Assembly: GCA_021784995.1 (NCBI GenBank)
Contig: JAJYHA010000238.1
Coordinates: forward strand, 1-8,939
Length of the DNA: 8,939 nucleotides
Source: Myxococcales bacterium
GTDB lineage: Bacteria > Myxococcota > Myxococcia > Myxococcales > Anaeromyxobacteraceae
Direction: 5' to 3'
A model generated the notes under the pieces. That model saw only the letters and a list, made by a program, of their open reading frames with translations. It searched no databases and was not told where the DNA came from. Positions 6,632-8,939 of this stretch are shown here, one piece after another. The position numbers and the translations under genes are program-made. How positions within the stretch are numbered: position 1 is the first letter of the stretch; each line of letters begins with the position of its first letter.

Positions 6632-7600
6632 TCACCGCCCGCTTCCCTTCCCGCGCCGATTCCCTCTCGGGGAGCGCGAACGCGCGCGGCCACCCGGCGC
6701 CGCGCGCTGGGCGGGGAGCGCGCGCACCCAGCGCATCCCGTCGAGCACGTCGAGCACCTGGGCGAAGGCGGAGACGGCCAGCGGCCAGCGCGGGCCGCCC
6801 GTGCGCCGCTCCGGATCCGACACGTCGTCGGAGACGTGCCGGCGCGTCACGCTCTTGGCCGAGATGACGGCCAGGCGCTCCCGGTACTCGGCCGACACGT
6901 ACGTGCCGTACTCCGCCCACACGCCGAGTGCGCCGCAGGCCCGCGCCACCGGCATGTCCTTGGCCACGTTGTCGCCCACGTAGAGGACCTCGTCCGGCGC
7001 GAGCTCGAGATCCGAGAGGACCCTGCGCAGGCCGGCCGGGCTCGGCTTCTCCGCCTCGCGCGGGAGCTCCACCACCCGGGTCCGTGCGCGGTAGTGCCCG
7101 GCGGCCTCGCGCTGGCGGATGCGCGGGTCCACGTGCGCCGGGAGGGGGTAGCCCGGGAGCGTGTAGAGCGCGTCGAAGTGGCCGTCGAGGCGCAGCCACT
7201 TGAGCCGCAGCTCGGCCGCGTTCCGGGGTGCGTCCGAGAGGGCCACCAGCGCGAGGCCGCGGCGCCGGATCTCCTCGAGGGTCGCCACCACGCCCGGGTA
7301 GGGGCGCAGGTACCGCTCGCGCGCCTCGCGGAAGGCGCGGCGCGCCGGCTCCACCACCAGCGTCAGGAACGAGTCGGGATCGCGCTCGTAGGGCTGGAAG
7401 AGATCCGACTCCTGGATCGCGAACGGGTACTCGTTGGAGTCGTACTGGGTGTAGACCGCCTTGAGCGACTGGACGATGCGGATCCGCGGCAGCCCGGTGG
7501 TGGTCTCCAGCGAGGCGACCATCGCCTCGAGGCTGGGCACGATGTAGTCCACCCACGGGTAGAGCGTGTTGTCGAGATCGGTGACGACGGCGCGCAGCAC
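6632..7600 (-). CDS. HAD-superfamily hydrolase (probable phosphatase)
   Basis: 322 residues with the full set of haloacid dehalogenase-type phosphohydrolase motifs. Motif I is DLDNTLYPW with nucleophile D8 and acid/base D10; motif II is LSDAPRN with S122; motif III is EKPSP with K185; motif IV is VGDNVAKD with D210 and D215 for Mg2+. The C1-type cap lies between motifs I and II (about 15-100). The DNTLYP opening resembles pyrimidine-5'-nucleotidase-like and sugar-phosphatase-like HADs, but the substrate cannot be read from sequence. It begins 44 bases after the nrdJ stop on the same strand, suggesting co-transcription and a possible nucleotide phosphatase role (inference). The start is GTG 7600, the first candidate after an in-frame TAA and eight residues before the nucleophile, as expected; no clear Shine-Dalgarno is present. 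Residues 294-322 form a basic Arg/Gly/Ser-rich tail beyond the normal fold. Confidence 0.88.
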   Translation of the reverse strand: MLRAVVTDLDNTLYPWVDYIVPSLEAMVASLETTTGLPRIRIVQSLKAVYTQYDSNEYPFAIQESDLFQPYERDPDSFLTLVVEPARRAFREARERYLRPYPGVVATLEEIRRRGLALVALSDAPRNAAELRLKWLRLDGHFDALYTLPGYPLPAHVDPRIRQREAAGHYRARTRVVELPREAEKPSPAGLRRVLSDLELAPDEVLYVGDNVAKDMPVARACGALGVWAEYGTYVSAEYRERLAVISAKSVTRRHVSDDVSDPERRTGGPRWPLAVSAFAQVLDVLDGMRWVRALPAQRAAPGGRARSRSPRGNRRGKGSGR

Positions 7601-7644
7601 CGCGCCATCTTAGCGCGGAGGCCACCGCCCGGATCGGCGGCGCG

Positions 7645-8939
7645 CTACTCGGTGGTCTCGCAGGTCGCGAAGCCGCAGTCGCGGCAGGTCTCGCACCCGC
7701 CGCTGCGGGCCAGGCGCCCCCCGCACTGCGGGCACGCCGCCGGGGCGCCCGGTACGCCCTGCGTGAGCACCTGGCCCTCGCGCGTCCCGTCGCGGTAGAC
7801 GGTGATGCCCTTGCACCCCAGCGCGAAGGCGAGCTGGTAGACGTCGCGCACCACCTCCACCGTGGCCTCGCGCGGCAGGTTGACCGTCTTCGAGACGCCG
7901 TTGTCCACGTGCCGCTGGAAGGCGGCCTGCATGCGGACGTGGACCTCCGGCGCGACGTCGTGGGCGGTCGGGAAGAGGCGCTGGATCTCGTCGGGGACGC
8001 CCGGCACGCCGCGCGCGCGCCCGTTGGCCAGGATGCGCGGCAGCGCCGCCTCCGCGCCCACGGCCCGCAGTCGCCGGACCAGCTCGGGGTGCTCCTCCTC
8101 CAGGTTCACGTCTCCCAGCGCGTGGCGCACGTAGGCCACCGCGAAGAGCGGCTCGATGCCCGACGAGCAGCCCGCGATGACGGAGAGCGTCCCGGTGGGG
8201 GCGATGGTGGTGACGGTGGCGTTCCGGCGCGGCCGCGCGCCCGCCCGCGCCGGCGCGCTCGTGGGCCAGCCGGGGAAGGGGCCGCGCTCCTCCGCCAGGG
8301 CCTCGCTGGCCCCCCGTGCCGCCCTCGCCAGGAAGCCCATCACCTCGTCGGCCAGGCGCAGCGCCGCCGGGTCGTCGTACGGCACGCCCAGGCGGACCAG
8401 CAGGTCGGCCCACCCCATCACGCCCAGCCCGATCTTGCGGTTGCGGGCGCTGACCTCCGCGATCTGCGGCAGCGGCCAGCCGTTCACGGCCAGCACGTCG
8501 TCCAGCATGCGGACGCCGTCCGCGACGCAGGCGGCCAGGCGGTCCCAGTCCACGCCGCCGTCGCGGACGAAGAGGGCCAGGTTGACCGATCCCAGTGTGC
8601 AGGCCTCGAAGGGGAGCAGCGGCTGCTCGCCGCAGGGGTTGACGCCCTCGAAGCGCGCCAGGTCGGGCGTGGGGTTCTGCGCCTCCACGCGGTCGAGGAA
8701 GAGCAGCCCGGGCTCGCCCGAGGACCAGGCGGCCTGGGCGATGCGGTCGAGCAGCGCGCGGGCGTCCACCTCCGCCACCACGGCGCCGGAGCGCGGGTGC
8801 CGGAGCGGCCACCGCGCGCCCTCTCCGGCGGCCCGCATGAAGTCGTCGGTGGCCGCCACCGAGAGGGGGCAGTTTTCCACGCCGCGGCCGCCCCCCCCGT
8901 CGGCGAGCTTCGGCGGGCGCGGGGGAGAGACGCGGAGGA
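7645..8939 (-). CDS. nrdJ: Adenosylcobalamin-dependent (class II) ribonucleotide reductase, C-terminal part
   Basis: Reduces ribonucleotides to deoxyribonucleotides using a B12-derived radical, with no need for oxygen. About 430 C-terminal residues are visible; the N-terminus, with the first redox cysteine and any effector domain, lies beyond the right edge. The motif NPCGEQPLLP carries the thiyl-radical Cys (codon 8632-8634) and catalytic Glu (8626-8628). EACTLGSVNLA carries the second redox Cys (8599-8601). RNRKIGLGVMGWADLLVRLGVPYD is the conserved barrel segment, and APTGTLSVIAGCSSGIEP (from about 8202 downward) is the phosphate-binding loop region. LGCKGITVYRDGTREGQVL precedes a C-terminal tail with six cysteines (codons 7660-7734, CxxC-x9-CxxC-x2-C-x4-C), typical of NrdJ, for zinc binding and thiol relay to the active site. 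It ends in TAG 44 bases before the HAD gene. The promoter and any cobalamin riboswitch or NrdR box would be off-window. Confidence 0.95.
   Translation of the reverse strand, partial: LRVSPPRPPKLADGGGGRGVENCPLSVAATDDFMRAAGEGARWPLRHPRSGAVVAEVDARALLDRIAQAAWSSGEPGLLFLDRVEAQNPTPDLARFEGVNPCGEQPLLPFEACTLGSVNLALFVRDGGVDWDRLAACVADGVRMLDDVLAVNGWPLPQIAEVSARNRKIGLGVMGWADLLVRLGVPYDDPAALRLADEVMGFLARAARGASEALAEERGPFPGWPTSAPARAGARPRRNATVTTIAPTGTLSVIAGCSSGIEPLFAVAYVRHALGDVNLEEEHPELVRRLRAVGAEAALPRILANGRARGVPGVPDEIQRLFPTAHDVAPEVHVRMQAAFQRHVDNGVSKTVNLPREATVEVVRDVYQLAFALGCKGITVYRDGTREGQVLTQGVPGAPAACPQCGGRLARSGGCETCRDCGFATCETTE

Noticed and set aside
6539..7798. Plus-strand ATG overlapping the VWA stop (TGATG), opening a long frame that could suggest a coupled third operon gene
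   Set aside because: The frame runs antisense to the HAD and nrdJ genes, which have complete catalytic motifs. Its product is Pro/Arg/Ala-rich low complexity.

Overview
The window comes from a very GC-rich chromosome (over 70% by eye, with most third codon positions G or C). The genes fit a myxobacterium-like member of the Myxococcota, with Anaeromyxobacter the closest guess. This rests on composition, on the gene set (RpoH-type sigma factor, B12-dependent ribonucleotide reductase, DUF4159/VWA pair) and on family resemblance; no database search was made. No mobile element, CRISPR array, tRNA or rRNA was seen. The region looks like core chromosome, densely packed, with no gene-free stretch over about 230 bases.

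Layout. (1) 1-1428, minus: a DEAD-box RNA helicase whose C-terminus runs off the left edge. (2) 1429-1657: a 229-base divergent control region with a 16-base perfect palindrome, a strong 15-bp hairpin and an AT-rich island with promoter-like sequences in both directions. (3) 1658-2632, plus: rpoH, a sigma-32 family heat-shock sigma factor. (4) 2658-3302, minus: a small Ala/Gly/Leu-rich polytopic membrane protein of unknown function, convergent with rpoH across a GC hairpin. (5) 3440-4189 and 4230-6539, plus: a Tat-exported DUF4159 protein, then a membrane-anchored protein with a VWA domain and a glutamine-amidotransferase-like domain. (6) 6632-7600, minus: a HAD-superfamily phosphatase, lying 44 bases downstream of (7) 7645-8939, minus: the C-terminal part of nrdJ, the adenosylcobalamin-dependent (class II) ribonucleotide reductase, whose N-terminus runs off the right edge.

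How the genes may work together. The helicase and rpoH diverge from a shared, structured control region, which suggests coordinated control of an RNA-remodelling enzyme and a stress sigma factor. The DUF4159 and VWA proteins form a likely two-gene operon whose predicted topologies place both large domains in the periplasm, where they could form a complex. nrdJ and the HAD phosphatase form a likely two-gene transcription unit, consistent with (but not proving) a nucleotide-pool role for the phosphatase.

The window is mostly ordinary. The least understood parts are the periplasmic DUF4159/VWA module and the structured leader between the helicase and rpoH.
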